From NCBI GenBank assembly GCA_902561325.1, contig CACEOL010000001.1, positions 92,209-156,208 on the forward strand: a stretch of DNA of 64,000 nt. The letters run 5' to 3'. The notes beneath the pieces are model-generated. The model ran no database searches. It worked only from the letters and a program-made list of their open reading frames with translations, and was not told the origin of the DNA. Below, in pieces: positions 36,711-45,932 of this stretch (positions are counted from its first letter, which is position 1; every line of letters begins with the position of its first letter). A program made the translations under genes and the position numbers. The DNA comes from an uncultured SAR86 cluster bacterium (GTDB lineage Bacteria > Pseudomonadota > Gammaproteobacteria > Magnimaribacterales > AG-339-G14).

Positions 36711-36774
36711 AATGAGAATAATTCACACATGATAATGATTATCATTAACAATGTAAATGAGAATGATTATTATT
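36711..36774. promoter_or_regulatory. Fur-box cluster upstream of the Fiu-like receptor
   Basis: The core ATGATAATGATTATCAT (36729-36745) is a perfect 8-1-8 palindrome close to the Fur consensus. A second site, AATGAGAATGATTATTATT (36756-36774), and a partial one (AATGAGAATAATT, 36711-36723) flank it. Together they would give strong iron-dependent repression of the receptor gene whose start is at 36688. Confidence 0.88.
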
Positions 36775-36802
36775 TATTTTTTGTAATAAACTTATTTCTT
36801 TT

Positions 36803-37702
36803 TTATCTCTGGCTGTAGTAAAACCTTCTCCAAAAAAATAAACCTATAACTAGGGATATTATCCAGGCATATAATTCAACATAGTTAGGATTGCTGTTAT
36901 AGCCGAAAAAGCCTTTGAAAAAAGCACCGATACTTCCACTGTCATGCATAACATGAGTGAACTTACCCTTCCCTTTGAGATCGTAAGAATAAAAAATTGA
37001 GTTGTCTGAATCACTTAATTCATCTTTAGGTACTAATATATTCCAAGGTCTAGGAATGTCTTTTTTATTTTCTAAACCAACAATTTGCAAATTATCTGAT
37101 TTAACTAGATAGCTCTCAACTTCATGAGTTCCATAGGCAATCATGCCAGAAGCTAAAAATACTAAGAGTAAAGTAGTGTATTTAAAAAATTCACGAATAT
37201 TAAATCTTCTACCTTGAATTACTAATAAATAGACTAAAAACAATGCAGCTATCATTCCTCCAAAAAATCCTACGTAAGAAAAACTTTTAGTCATAGAAAA
37301 GCTTGCTAGAAGAAATACAACTGTTTCAAAGCCTTCTCTAATTATTGAAAAGAAAACTAGAAAGAATATCCCCCAAGAAGAACTCATTGCGATTGCTGAA
37401 CTTTCTTCTAATTGCTTCCTGTCACTTACATGTTTTGAAAGCCAAAAAATTACATACCAAATAAATGCTGCTGTAATGAACATGAAAATTCCTTCAAAGA
37501 GAGCTTTCAAAGAAGTATTACCTAAAGCTTCCTGTGCTGAATATATAAAGTAGGCAACAATCACACTTGCAATTATTGCTGTTAAAACTGCAAGCCATAG
37601 TTTTTGAGTTGAAGCATTATTGCTTGTCAAAAATAGATAAATAATGCCAACAATTAATGCTGCTTCTAGTGTTTCTCTAAATAGAATTATAAATTCATTC
37701 AT
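36803..37702 (-). CDS. FTR1/EfeU-family iron permease
   Basis: A 299-residue protein with seven membrane segments and the two REXXE motifs of ferrous/ferric iron permeases: RETLEA at the N-terminus and REGFE in the fourth segment. Between the last two segments is a periplasmic region of about 80 residues. EfeO and EfeB are not beside it, so it may work without them or with a partner elsewhere. The frame opens at TTG 37711, but the ATG at 37702 gives MNEFIILFRETLEA, the family start. It lies upstream of the receptor gene on the same strand with its own Fur-like site. Confidence 0.88.
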   Translation of the reverse strand: MNEFIILFRETLEAALIVGIIYLFLTSNNASTQKLWLAVLTAIIASVIVAYFIYSAQEALGNTSLKALFEGIFMFITAAFIWYVIFWLSKHVSDRKQLEESSAIAMSSSWGIFFLVFFSIIREGFETVVFLLASFSMTKSFSYVGFFGGMIAALFLVYLLVIQGRRFNIREFFKYTTLLLVFLASGMIAYGTHEVESYLVKSDNLQIVGLENKKDIPRPWNILVPKDELSDSDNSIFYSYDLKGKGKFTHVMHDSGSIGAFFKGFFGYNSNPNYVELYAWIISLVIGLFFWRRFYYSQR

Positions 37703-37724
37703 AGTGATCAATATCCAAAAAGCT

Positions 37725-37744
37725 AAATGATAACTATTCTCATC
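37725..37744. promoter_or_regulatory. Fur-box-like site upstream of the iron permease
   Basis: AAATGATAACTATTCTCATC reads as GATGAGAATAGTTATCATTT on the gene strand, an imperfect palindrome close to the Fur consensus, 22 bases upstream of the permease ATG. It might also affect the divergent TonB receptor gene at 37908. Confidence 0.65.
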
Positions 37745-37907
37745 AAATTATCAATTCTTTCTTTGTTTTAAACCTTGCATTTTCAAAGAAATTGAGTTTT
37801 TAAGATTTATTTTGAACATCTATTTTTTTTATGTAAATACTCGACTTAAAGCCAAATTTTAGGTTACTATTCGTTTATTAAATTAATACTTATCCAGGGG
37901 GGATAAA

Positions 37908-40900
37908 ATGTTAAAAAAATTATTTGTTAAGGGAGTATTTCTCTCCCTTTTTGCAAGTCTTAGTTTTACTCAAGATGAGCAAGTCACAGTAATAGGTTCC
38001 TTGATAAAAGGCACGCCTATTGATACTGGATCACCAATTTCAACATTTGATGCTGAAAGCATCACTGCTCAGAACAATCTTAATATTGTTGAATTAATTA
38101 GGATGGTTCCTGGTGCAAATGGAATGGATGGTGAGTCTAACCAATTTGGATCAAATGGTGCTGAAGGTGTTTCAAACATCAACATGAGAGGTCTTGGAAC
38201 GAACAGAACTTTGGTTCTGATTAACGGAAAAAGACAAACTACTGTTCCAATTAGAAGTGGTGCTGGAAGATCAGTAAACCTTCATGATTTGCCTATGGCA
38301 GCTCTAAGTAGAATTGAAATTCTTAAAGAGGGTGCTGCTGCAACTTATGGTTCAGATGCAATTGCGGGTGTTGTTAACTTTATAACCGATTCATCCTTTG
38401 AAGGTCTTAGAGTGAATATTGGTGCTAAAGGTTTCAACGGAGCAGTTGATGAAGGAAAAGAATTTTCAATCACTTACGGTGCTTTAGTAGGAGACGATGT
38501 AAATTTCCTTTTATCTTTAGGACATCAATATAAACCTGAAATTGCAATTAAAGATACGGATTTTGGAATTAGGCCTTTTACTGGGAACACTCGAGGTGGT
38601 TGGTCAACCATGGGGAATCCAGGTACTTATGTATATCCAGGTGGTGGTAGTGCTGCAGCGCTAGGAAATACTGCTTTCCTTTCTGACCCAGGTTGTAATA
38701 ATGCTGGAGGTTTTAATACTCCTTTCACAGCTTTACCTGGTGCTACTAATGTAGCGGGTGATGCGGCCCTTACTGGTTTCTGTCGTTATCAGTACACTTA
38801 TTTTGATAACGTTCAAGAAGAACAAAACAATTCCCAACTATGGATGGAATTCAATGGAGCTATAGATGATCATGATTGGCATGTAGAGTTAGCTTACGGT
38901 CACACTGATGTACCTAATTGGGCAACTTCTCCGTCTTACCCTCCTAACAACCCTTCAACTAATACTTTGCCTGATCACAACCCTGGTTTCGTTCAATTGT
39001 TAGCAGATAATGCTGCTTTTGCTAATGCTTTGACTCATGCAAACTATGGTGGTGATGGTACAAACATTGCAAGTGCTCATAGAGTCAGAACTAGAACTTT
39101 GGCAGCTGCAGGTAACCAATTTGGAAACTCTAATTTAGCTGAAACTGAATCAAGAGAATATGACACCTACAGATTTGCATTTAGTTTTGAAGGCCCCCTA
39201 ACTGATGGCATCGATTACTCTACAAGTTTGAATTTTTCATCTAGTACAGGTCTTACTACTTCTACCGATACTCAACAAGGAAAATTCCTTGCTGCATTAT
39301 GGGGATATGGTGGACCTAATTGTGATGCAGAAATTACAGCAAAAACTACTGCTGCTAATGATTTAACTCCAACATTTAAAGTTAAATCAACTGGTGCTGC
39401 CATTGCTGCAAATGTTGTAAATGCTGCTACTAGACCTGCTGGTTGTGAATATTTAAACGTTACTTCTAACGCTGTATACCAAGCTATGCAGCCTAACCAA
39501 ACCAACGGTAACAGAGTTGGAATTAATCCTGATTATCATGCTGCTACTGCAAATAGTCCTGAACTTCTCAGATGGTTGCTTGATAAAAGGTATACGGAAT
39601 CTACTTCCGACCTTTTAACTGCTGATTTCATTATGCAAGGAACCATGGGTATGCTTGCTGGTGGAGATGCAGCTTGGGCATTTGGTTACGAAAGACGTGA
39701 TTACAACATTGAAACAACGCTTCCTAATCTCCCTGGGCCTACAGCGGCTAATGCAAGAACAAATATTCATGATGGTAATCTTTATCCTTGTGAAATCCCT
39801 TCATGGAATGAAAATGCTACAGGTGCTCAATCAAGAGCAACTTGTGCTGCAAACCCAGTTGGATTGTTTATGTTCTTGCCTCCTGTCTTCGCTGAAGATC
39901 AAAATCAAACGGTTGATTCTTTATTTGCAGAATTTGCATTACCAATCACCGATGAATTTGACATGCAATTGGCTCTTAGATACGAAGACTATGGTGCTAA
40001 AGATTCAGTAGATCCTAAAATAGTTATGCGTTGGACTCCTATTCCTGCTTTAACTTTAAGATTTACAGGGCAAACAACTTTTAGAGCTGCTCATCCTGAT
40101 GAAACATCTCAGACAAGAGTTACGGCATTGCAATATGTTAACCAAGCTGGAGCCTTTAAAGCTGTTGATTTTTCTGGAAACGCGAATCTTGATCCAGAAG
40201 AAGCAACAACATACAACTTTGGTTTTGTTACTGATTTTGGTACTGACGAATGGACTGCAACCTTAGACTACTATGACTTTGAGTTTAAAAATCCAATCAT
40301 TACTGAAAATCACCAACAGTTAGTTAATGCTTTTGCTGCCGGTGGAGCTGCTTCAGCTGCTGTAGCTAGTCAAATGTATGGTGGGGTAAACACTCTTCCT
40401 TACGACGCAGCAACTAATAACTTTACTGCTGCATCTGTTGGAAGGATTGCATCTAACTATATAAACGGTCCTGAAACACTTACTAATGGTATAGACCTTT
40501 ATGTTCAGTATGAGACTGATTATGCAAATGGAACCATTACAGGTGGTATGGAAGTTAACTACGTAGCCAAATATGATGTAGCTGCTTATAACAAAGGCGG
40601 TGTTCAAATTGCTGCTGCTTATGAGTGTGTAGGATTCTTCAATATTGGTAATGGATGTCGTTCAATGCCTGAAACAAAAGCTAAAGCATTTGTTAATTAC
40701 CAAACTGATGCTCATAACTTTTATGGTGCTTTGAACTATATCGGTTCATACACTGACAGAAGAGCTGATGCTGAAGTTACAGCTTCTAATACTATCGATG
40801 CCACTTATACCTATTCTTGGGATGATGCATTTGATATTTCTCTATCTGTTTATAACTTAACTAATGAAGAACCTCCTTATGTAAGCTGGGAAATGAACTA

Positions 40901-40967
40901 TGACCCATATGTTCACAGTCCATTAGGAAGATACTTCAAAGCAGGTTTTACTTACAGAATGCAGTAA
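37908..40967 (+). CDS. Large TonB-dependent receptor
   Basis: A 1019-residue outer-membrane receptor. A short signal peptide (to about residue 20) is followed by a TonB-box-like DEQVTVIGSLI and a plug with NIVELIRMVPGANG, NINMRGLGTNRTLVLINGKR and IEILKEGAAATYGSDAIAGVVNF. The long barrel ends FKAGFTYRMQ. The plug type (RGLGTNRTLVLINGKR) is that of the large receptors common in marine gammaproteobacteria for carbohydrates or other substrates, not of siderophore receptors. Ligand unknown. The barrel has four Cys-containing loops. A strong AGGGGGG ribosome site and a 3' terminator frame it as a single-gene unit. Confidence 0.9.
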   Translation: MLKKLFVKGVFLSLFASLSFTQDEQVTVIGSLIKGTPIDTGSPISTFDAESITAQNNLNIVELIRMVPGANGMDGESNQFGSNGAEGVSNINMRGLGTNRTLVLINGKRQTTVPIRSGAGRSVNLHDLPMAALSRIEILKEGAAATYGSDAIAGVVNFITDSSFEGLRVNIGAKGFNGAVDEGKEFSITYGALVGDDVNFLLSLGHQYKPEIAIKDTDFGIRPFTGNTRGGWSTMGNPGTYVYPGGGSAAALGNTAFLSDPGCNNAGGFNTPFTALPGATNVAGDAALTGFCRYQYTYFDNVQEEQNNSQLWMEFNGAIDDHDWHVELAYGHTDVPNWATSPSYPPNNPSTNTLPDHNPGFVQLLADNAAFANALTHANYGGDGTNIASAHRVRTRTLAAAGNQFGNSNLAETESREYDTYRFAFSFEGPLTDGIDYSTSLNFSSSTGLTTSTDTQQGKFLAALWGYGGPNCDAEITAKTTAANDLTPTFKVKSTGAAIAANVVNAATRPAGCEYLNVTSNAVYQAMQPNQTNGNRVGINPDYHAATANSPELLRWLLDKRYTESTSDLLTADFIMQGTMGMLAGGDAAWAFGYERRDYNIETTLPNLPGPTAANARTNIHDGNLYPCEIPSWNENATGAQSRATCAANPVGLFMFLPPVFAEDQNQTVDSLFAEFALPITDEFDMQLALRYEDYGAKDSVDPKIVMRWTPIPALTLRFTGQTTFRAAHPDETSQTRVTALQYVNQAGAFKAVDFSGNANLDPEEATTYNFGFVTDFGTDEWTATLDYYDFEFKNPIITENHQQLVNAFAAGGAASAAVASQMYGGVNTLPYDAATNNFTAASVGRIASNYINGPETLTNGIDLYVQYETDYANGTITGGMEVNYVAKYDVAAYNKGGVQIAAAYECVGFFNIGNGCRSMPETKAKAFVNYQTDAHNFYGALNYIGSYTDRRADAEVTASNTIDATYTYSWDDAFDISLSVYNLTNEEPPYVSWEMNYDPYVHSPLGRYFKAGFTYRMQ

Positions 40968-40983
40968 GTCTTAGATTTGCTTT

Positions 40984-41015
40984 AAAAAAGGCCTCTGATT
41001 CAGAGGCCTTTTTTT
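40984..41015. terminator. Bidirectional terminator between TonB receptor and tesA
   Basis: AAAAAAGGCCTCTG (40984-40997) pairs with CAGAGGCCTTTTTT (41001-41014), loop ATT, followed by more T. Runs of A and T on both sides make it work on both strands. It is the strongest intrinsic terminator in the window. Confidence 0.92.
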
Positions 41016-41643
41016 ATTCAAGAATTTTTAATAAAGCAATTTTCATTGCTGAAGCAATTATTGGCTGTGCGAGAGAATTTGGGTGAATGCCATCCGCTTG
41101 CATTAAAGAACTATCCAGAGCTACTTTTTCCAATAGGAATTCAACCAATGGTATTTGGTATTTTTCTGAAATACTAGGATATAAATCCTCAAAAGCATCT
41201 ACATACTTTTTTCCATAATTTGGAGGGATTTTTATTTGCATCAGAATTGGTTTTGATTTTTTATTTAAAACTTCCTTTACTATTATTTCTAAATTCTTTT
41301 CTATGTTTTCAAGTGGGTAGCCTCGAAGAGCATCATTTCCACCAAGTTCAATTAAAACAAAATCTGGGGAACTGACTTCGAGAGCTTTGCTTATTCTTGA
41401 AACTCCGCCAGAAGTCGTATCTCCAGACACACTTGAATTTATTAAAATATATTTTGTTTCTGAACCAGCATTTAAATAATTTTCTAACAAAGAAACCCAA
41501 TTTTCAGACTCTTTTATTCCGTATCCAGCTGAAATACTATCTCCTAAAATCAATAACTTCTTCGTATCGGCAGTGATAGAATATGAAAAAGTAAAAATTA
41601 AAAATAAAACTATTTTTAATCCATTTTTTTCTAAAGAATTCAT
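41014..41643 (-). CDS. tesA: SGNH-family thioesterase/lysophospholipase (TesA)
   Basis: TesA is a periplasmic acyl-CoA thioesterase, lysophospholipase and arylesterase. The SGNH blocks are seen: LILGDSISAGYGI (Ser), SVSGDTTSGG (Gly), ELGGNDALRG (Asn) and DGIHPNSLAQ (Asp/His). An N-terminal signal peptide precedes residue 26. 209 residues. It is divergent from ybbA with almost no gap (start codons 3 bases apart), the E. coli tesA-ybbA-ybbP order. Confidence 0.92.
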   Translation of the reverse strand: MNSLEKNGLKIVLFLIFTFSYSITADTKKLLILGDSISAGYGIKESENWVSLLENYLNAGSETKYILINSSVSGDTTSGGVSRISKALEVSSPDFVLIELGGNDALRGYPLENIEKNLEIIVKEVLNKKSKPILMQIKIPPNYGKKYVDAFEDLYPSISEKYQIPLVEFLLEKVALDSSLMQADGIHPNSLAQPIIASAMKIALLKILE

Positions 41644-41646
41644 TTG

Positions 41647-42306
41647 ATGATTATAGAAGCAAGAAATTTGTCAAAAAAGGTTATTTTTAATGATCAAGAA
41701 ATAGTCATTCTAGACGATATTAGCCTCAAAGTAAGTGCTGCTTCCTCATTGGCTGTAATAGGACCTTCTGGTTCAGGAAAATCGACTTTGCTTGGAATTT
41801 TAGCCGGTCTTGATTCTCCAAGCTCTGGTGAGATATATATCAACCAAAAACCTCTTCATGATTTATCTGAAGAAGCGCGTTCAAAAATAAGAAAAGACTC
41901 CGTAGCATTTGTTTTTCAAAATTTTGAGCTCTTAGCAGGACTTAATGCCTTAGAAAATGTAATGCTGCCCTTGGAGCTTAAAGATAAAAAAAATGCACGG
42001 GACATTGCTGAAACTTATCTTGAAAAAGTAGGTATGCAAAACCGCTTAATGCATTACCCTCAACAACTTTCTGGAGGAGAGCAACAAAGAGTTGCCATAG
42101 CTCGAGCTTTTGCCTGTGAGGCTGATGTATTATTTTGCGATGAACCAACTGGAAATTTAGATTCCAGTAACAGCGAACTGATTGCTAATCTTATCTTTGA
42201 TACCTTTCTAGAATCTTCAAGTGCCTTGATTATCGTAACTCACGATATTTCCTTAGCGAATAGGTGTGATCAACAAATAGAGATAATAGATGGCAAAGTC
42301 CTATGA
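41647..42306 (+). CDS. ybbA: ABC transporter ATP-binding protein (YbbA/LolD-like)
   Basis: A MacB/LolD-type ATPase of 219 residues. Walker A GPSGSGKSTLL near 39, the signature LSGGEQQRVAIARAF near 142 and Walker B VLFCDEPTGNLDSS are present. The frame opens at TTG 41644, but the ATG at 41647 is preferred. It overlaps the permease gene by four bases. The partner and substrate are unknown; in E. coli YbbAP is a mechanotransmission-type exporter with TesA as neighbour. Confidence 0.92.
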   Translation: MIIEARNLSKKVIFNDQEIVILDDISLKVSAASSLAVIGPSGSGKSTLLGILAGLDSPSSGEIYINQKPLHDLSEEARSKIRKDSVAFVFQNFELLAGLNALENVMLPLELKDKKNARDIAETYLEKVGMQNRLMHYPQQLSGGEQQRVAIARAFACEADVLFCDEPTGNLDSSNSELIANLIFDTFLESSSALIIVTHDISLANRCDQQIEIIDGKVL

Positions 42307-44741
42307 CTGTTTTTTTATTAGCAACAAAGATTTTCTTTAGAGAATTTAAATCGGGACAGCTTCTCTTGATGTTTTTATCCTTGTCATTGGCTGTAGGTAT
42401 TGTTTCCTCAATTACCTTTTTTACTGATCGTTTAGATGGCTCGTTAATGATGGAATCAAAACAGTTTTTAGGAGGTGATTTCAAATACGAATCTAGCACG
42501 CCTTTAGATGAATCTTCATTTCCAACTGGGGATTATTCTTATGCTGTTATTTATGAATTTGGTTCGGTTTTGGGTTCAGCCAAAAAATTTCAACTTGCTT
42601 CAGTGAAATCTGTCTCTCCGCCCTACCCCTTGATTGGTGAAATTGAAATTCTTAAAAAAAATAACGAGAAAATCATAGAAACCAATCCGCCAAAGCTTGG
42701 AAAAGTTTGGATTGATGGGCGTTTAGCAAGCTTATTAGAAGTAAATATTGGGGAAAAGATCAATATTGGAGAAAAAGATTTTTTCATAAGTGGAATCATT
42801 CTGTCCGAATCGGATAGAGGTGCTGGATCTTTTGCCTTTGCTCCAAAAGCCATTATGAATTCATCCGATCTCAATGAAGCAAACGTAATTCAACCTGGCT
42901 CAAGGGTAAGATATTCATATGTCTTTGTTGGGTCTCAACAAGATATAAAATCATTAGAAAATTTCTTTCAGCTGATAAAAAAACCAGGAGACGAAATTAC
43001 TACTCCAGGTGATGAATCCAGCCCATTAGGAAGGGCTATCAATAGAGCTTCAAATTTTTTTCTGTTAGGAGCTTTGTTGGCAATTATTTTGTCTTCATTA
43101 ACTATAGCTATATGTTCTTTGCAATTCACCAGAAGGCATGTGGACTATGTAGCTATTTTCAAGGCTTTAGGGTTATCTCCCTCAGACATAAGAAATGCTT
43201 ACTTACTCATTTTTAGTTTAATTGCGTTATTTTCTTTTTTGACTGGTATTTTTTTGGGTTGGGTAGTGCAGCTTTCATTTATGAATCTTTTAAAAGACTA
43301 CTTTCCTGCAAATTTACCTTTGCCTGGGATAGATCCTTATCTTATTTCTTTGGTAACTGCTTTCTTATGCTTGATAGGTTTTGCTTACCCAATTTTAAGA
43401 AACCTCTTTAACCTCTCGCCTAATATCATTTTGAGAAAATCTGAAAAAAATATGAATTCTATCAATTCTTGGATTTATATAGTTGGTGGTTTGTCTGCTT
43501 TTTATACGCTTTTAGTCTTTTTTATTAAGGATTTTTATTTGACCAATATTATTTTCTTTTCAATTCTTATCTTCAGTGGAATTATTTTTGCCTTGATATA
43601 CGGCATCTTTTATTTCATAAAGCCAATAGGGCTTAATCCGCTTAAACCAATGAAAATGCTTGCTTTTGAGCTTAGCCGAAGAAAACTTTTTAATTCTATG
43701 CAAATCGTAGCGATGACAGTTGCCATTGCTCTAAGCTTGGTAGCCTACTCTGCTTCAACAAACTTGATTGGTTCGTGGAAAAGTTCTTTGCCAGAAAAGG
43801 CTCCTAACAATCTTTTGTTCAACATATATGATGGAGAGAAAGAAAACCTTATTAAATTTTTAAAGTTAAACGATATAGTTGTTGAGCCATTATTCCCAGT
43901 TACTAGTGCAAGATTTCAAAGAATTAATTCTGAAAAAGAAATTGATCGTACTTTCAATTTCACCTGGATGTCAGAGCTGCCTGAAGGAAATAAAGTTGTT
44001 GCTGGAAGATGGTTTGATAATAAAAAAAATGGTATTTCAATTTCGTCAGAAATATCAGAAAGATATGAGTTGCAAGTTAATGATCAGATTATTATTGATA
44101 TTGCAGGGAAAAAATTTAAAAGTTTTATTCAAAGCATTAGAGAAGTTAACTGGGAAAATTTCAGCCCAAATTTTTTCGCTATTGGTTTTCCAGATGATTT
44201 TAAAGAAATTTCTTCAACATATATTACTTCCTTTCACATCCCTAAAGAAAAGAAAACTCTATCATCAAAATTAATGAAAACCTTTCCTACGGTTTCATAC
44301 ATCTCATTGGATGCCATAATTTCAGAGGTTCAATCAATCATCTCAAAAGTTTCAGAGGCTTTAAAATTGATCTTGGGTTTAACTCTAGTTGCAGGATTAT
44401 TTTTAATGCTGGCAACTATTCAAGAAAGTTTTAAACAGAGGGAAAAACAAAATGCGATTCTTAAAACTTTAGGCTTAAATAGAAAAGTCATGCAAAAGAA
44501 TACTTTTATGGAATACCTGTCAATTGGATTAGTTTCTGGTTTGCTGGGTAGTATGCTTGCTGTGATAACAACATTTTTTATTGAAGAGGTTGTATTTGAA
44601 ATAAACTCTCAAATATATTGGGAAGTAGTCTTTATTGGAGCTTTTAGTTCAATTTTGGTGATAGGCCTTCTTGCAGGCTTATTTACATTTTACCTTTCTT
44701 CTAAGACTCCAAAAGATGTTCTAAGGGGGGCAGATGGCTAA
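42303..44741 (+). CDS. ybbP: FtsX-like ABC permease (YbbP)
   Basis: An 812-residue permease with the YbbP layout. An N-terminal membrane helix is followed by a large periplasmic domain, an FtsX-like block of three segments (about residues 250-355) and a fourth segment. A middle domain then leads to a second FtsX block near the C-terminus (LKLILGLTLVAGLFLMLATI). REKQNAILKTLGLNRK and RHVDYVAIFKALGLSPSD are the cytoplasmic coupling helices. It overlaps ybbA and the next gene (8 bases). Confidence 0.9.
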   Translation: MTVFLLATKIFFREFKSGQLLLMFLSLSLAVGIVSSITFFTDRLDGSLMMESKQFLGGDFKYESSTPLDESSFPTGDYSYAVIYEFGSVLGSAKKFQLASVKSVSPPYPLIGEIEILKKNNEKIIETNPPKLGKVWIDGRLASLLEVNIGEKINIGEKDFFISGIILSESDRGAGSFAFAPKAIMNSSDLNEANVIQPGSRVRYSYVFVGSQQDIKSLENFFQLIKKPGDEITTPGDESSPLGRAINRASNFFLLGALLAIILSSLTIAICSLQFTRRHVDYVAIFKALGLSPSDIRNAYLLIFSLIALFSFLTGIFLGWVVQLSFMNLLKDYFPANLPLPGIDPYLISLVTAFLCLIGFAYPILRNLFNLSPNIILRKSEKNMNSINSWIYIVGGLSAFYTLLVFFIKDFYLTNIIFFSILIFSGIIFALIYGIFYFIKPIGLNPLKPMKMLAFELSRRKLFNSMQIVAMTVAIALSLVAYSASTNLIGSWKSSLPEKAPNNLLFNIYDGEKENLIKFLKLNDIVVEPLFPVTSARFQRINSEKEIDRTFNFTWMSELPEGNKVVAGRWFDNKKNGISISSEISERYELQVNDQIIIDIAGKKFKSFIQSIREVNWENFSPNFFAIGFPDDFKEISSTYITSFHIPKEKKTLSSKLMKTFPTVSYISLDAIISEVQSIISKVSEALKLILGLTLVAGLFLMLATIQESFKQREKQNAILKTLGLNRKVMQKNTFMEYLSIGLVSGLLGSMLAVITTFFIEEVVFEINSQIYWEVVFIGAFSSILVIGLLAGLFTFYLSSKTPKDVLRGADG

Positions 44742-45435
44742 ATCAAGAAATATTATTGCCATGGGCGGAGGCGGTTTTGGAGCAAATCCCGGACAAGGAA
44801 TCATTGAAAAATATATTTTAAAGCAAACCAAAAAAAAGAATCCCAAGATTTGCTTTATTCCAACTGCAACAGGTGATAACGAAGCTTACAAAGTAAATTT
44901 TTATTCTACCTTCACAAACCTAGACTGCCATCCTTCTCATTTAGACTTTTTTAAAAGGACTCCAAACTTAAACAATTTGATTCTCAATCAAGATGCAATC
45001 TTCGTAGGCGGAGGAAATACGAAAAGTATGTTGGCTGTTTGGAAAGAGTGGGGATTGGATAAGATTCTTAAAAAAGCATACAACAATGGAATAGTGATGA
45101 GCGGAGTAAGCGCAGGAGCTATCTGCTGGTTTCAAAATGGAATAACAGATTCATGGGCTTCGAGCTTAAAAGTTATGCCGTGTTTAAACTTGATTAAAGG
45201 GACTTGTTGCCCGCACTATGATGAAGAGCCAGAGCGCAAACCCACTGTTAAAAAACTTCTTCTAAATAAAAAGTTAAAAAGTGTTTACGCAGTAGACGGA
45301 GGTGCAGCCCTTCATATTAAAGATGAAAAAATTTTTAAATCTGTTGTATTCAAAAAAAATAAAGGAAGTTATCAAGTTTCTCGAGATGGGAAAGAAATAT
45401 TAGAAAAAAGTTTCAAAAAAATTAATCTAATTTAG
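44734..45435 (+). CDS. pepE: Peptidase E-like serine peptidase (S51)
   Basis: A 233-residue S51-family peptidase. AMGGGGFG opens the fold, FVGGGNTKSMLAVW and GVSAGAICWF (nucleophile Ser near 125) form the elbow, and CPHYDEEPERK likely carries the His. Salmonella PepE cleaves Asp-X dipeptides. It could also belong to the cyanophycinase-like group. The start overlaps the ybbP stop by 8 bases, so it follows the ABC genes on one transcript. Confidence 0.82.
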   Translation: MAKSRNIIAMGGGGFGANPGQGIIEKYILKQTKKKNPKICFIPTATGDNEAYKVNFYSTFTNLDCHPSHLDFFKRTPNLNNLILNQDAIFVGGGNTKSMLAVWKEWGLDKILKKAYNNGIVMSGVSAGAICWFQNGITDSWASSLKVMPCLNLIKGTCCPHYDEEPERKPTVKKLLLNKKLKSVYAVDGGAALHIKDEKIFKSVVFKKNKGSYQVSRDGKEILEKSFKKINLI

Positions 45436-45451
45436 TAAGATTAGTTAAATT

Positions 45452-45754
45452 ATGAAAAAGAGTAACAGTAAAAAAGGATATTGGGTTGCTAAAGCCAATG
45501 TGAATTCTCTAGAAAAACAACAAAATTATGGAAAATTAGCAGAAGCTGTTCTAGAAAAATTTGATGGTAAATTCCTCATCAGAGGAGGCCGCCAAGAAAC
45601 CAAGGAAGGAGAGCAATATATGAGAAATGTTGTGGTTGAATTCCCCTCTTATGAAATTGCCGTTGAAGCCTACGAAAGCAAAGAATATCAAGACGCATTG
45701 AAAGTTTTAGATGGTGGCGCCGATAGACTTTATGCTGTTGTTGAAGGATATTAA
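45452..45754 (+). CDS. DUF1330 family protein
   Basis: A 100-residue dimeric alpha/beta-barrel-type protein with the DUF1330 pattern: GYWVAKANVNSLEKQQNYGKL, a central GKFLIRGGRQE and VVVEFPSYEIAVEAYESKEYQ. Function of the family is not known. It follows pepE after 16 bases and precedes a small membrane protein and a thioesterase. Confidence 0.82.
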   Translation: MKKSNSKKGYWVAKANVNSLEKQQNYGKLAEAVLEKFDGKFLIRGGRQETKEGEQYMRNVVVEFPSYEIAVEAYESKEYQDALKVLDGGADRLYAVVEGY

Positions 45755-45769
45755 TCCTATTTAATTTGA

Positions 45770-45928
45770 ATGTTTTATTTCCTCCTTCTTGCATGGCTAA
45801 TGGCATCTTATATGGCTTTGTTTTCCTCAAGAATGAAGGATAGTCCATTGAAACCTTACGGTTGGTCAATATGGTTTGTTGTCACAGTCATAGTTCTTGG
45901 AAGTTTAATTAGCGAATGGGTAAGATAG
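45770..45928 (+). CDS. Small two-segment membrane protein
   Basis: An ATG at 45770 opens 52 codons ending in TAG (45926-45928). The product has two hydrophobic segments (FYFLLLAWLMASYMALF and WSIWFVVTVIVLGSLI) joined by a short charged loop (SSRMKDSPLKPYG). It sits 15 bases after the DUF1330 gene and 4 bases before the thioesterase gene, which is good positional support. Family not recognised. Confidence 0.6.
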   Translation: MFYFLLLAWLMASYMALFSSRMKDSPLKPYGWSIWFVVTVIVLGSLISEWVR

Positions 45929-45932
45929 AAAT

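Noticed and set aside
37745..37907. Sigma70 promoter for the large TonB receptor (TTGAAC with TAAATA)
   Set aside because: Elements are too weak in AT-rich sequence to call.
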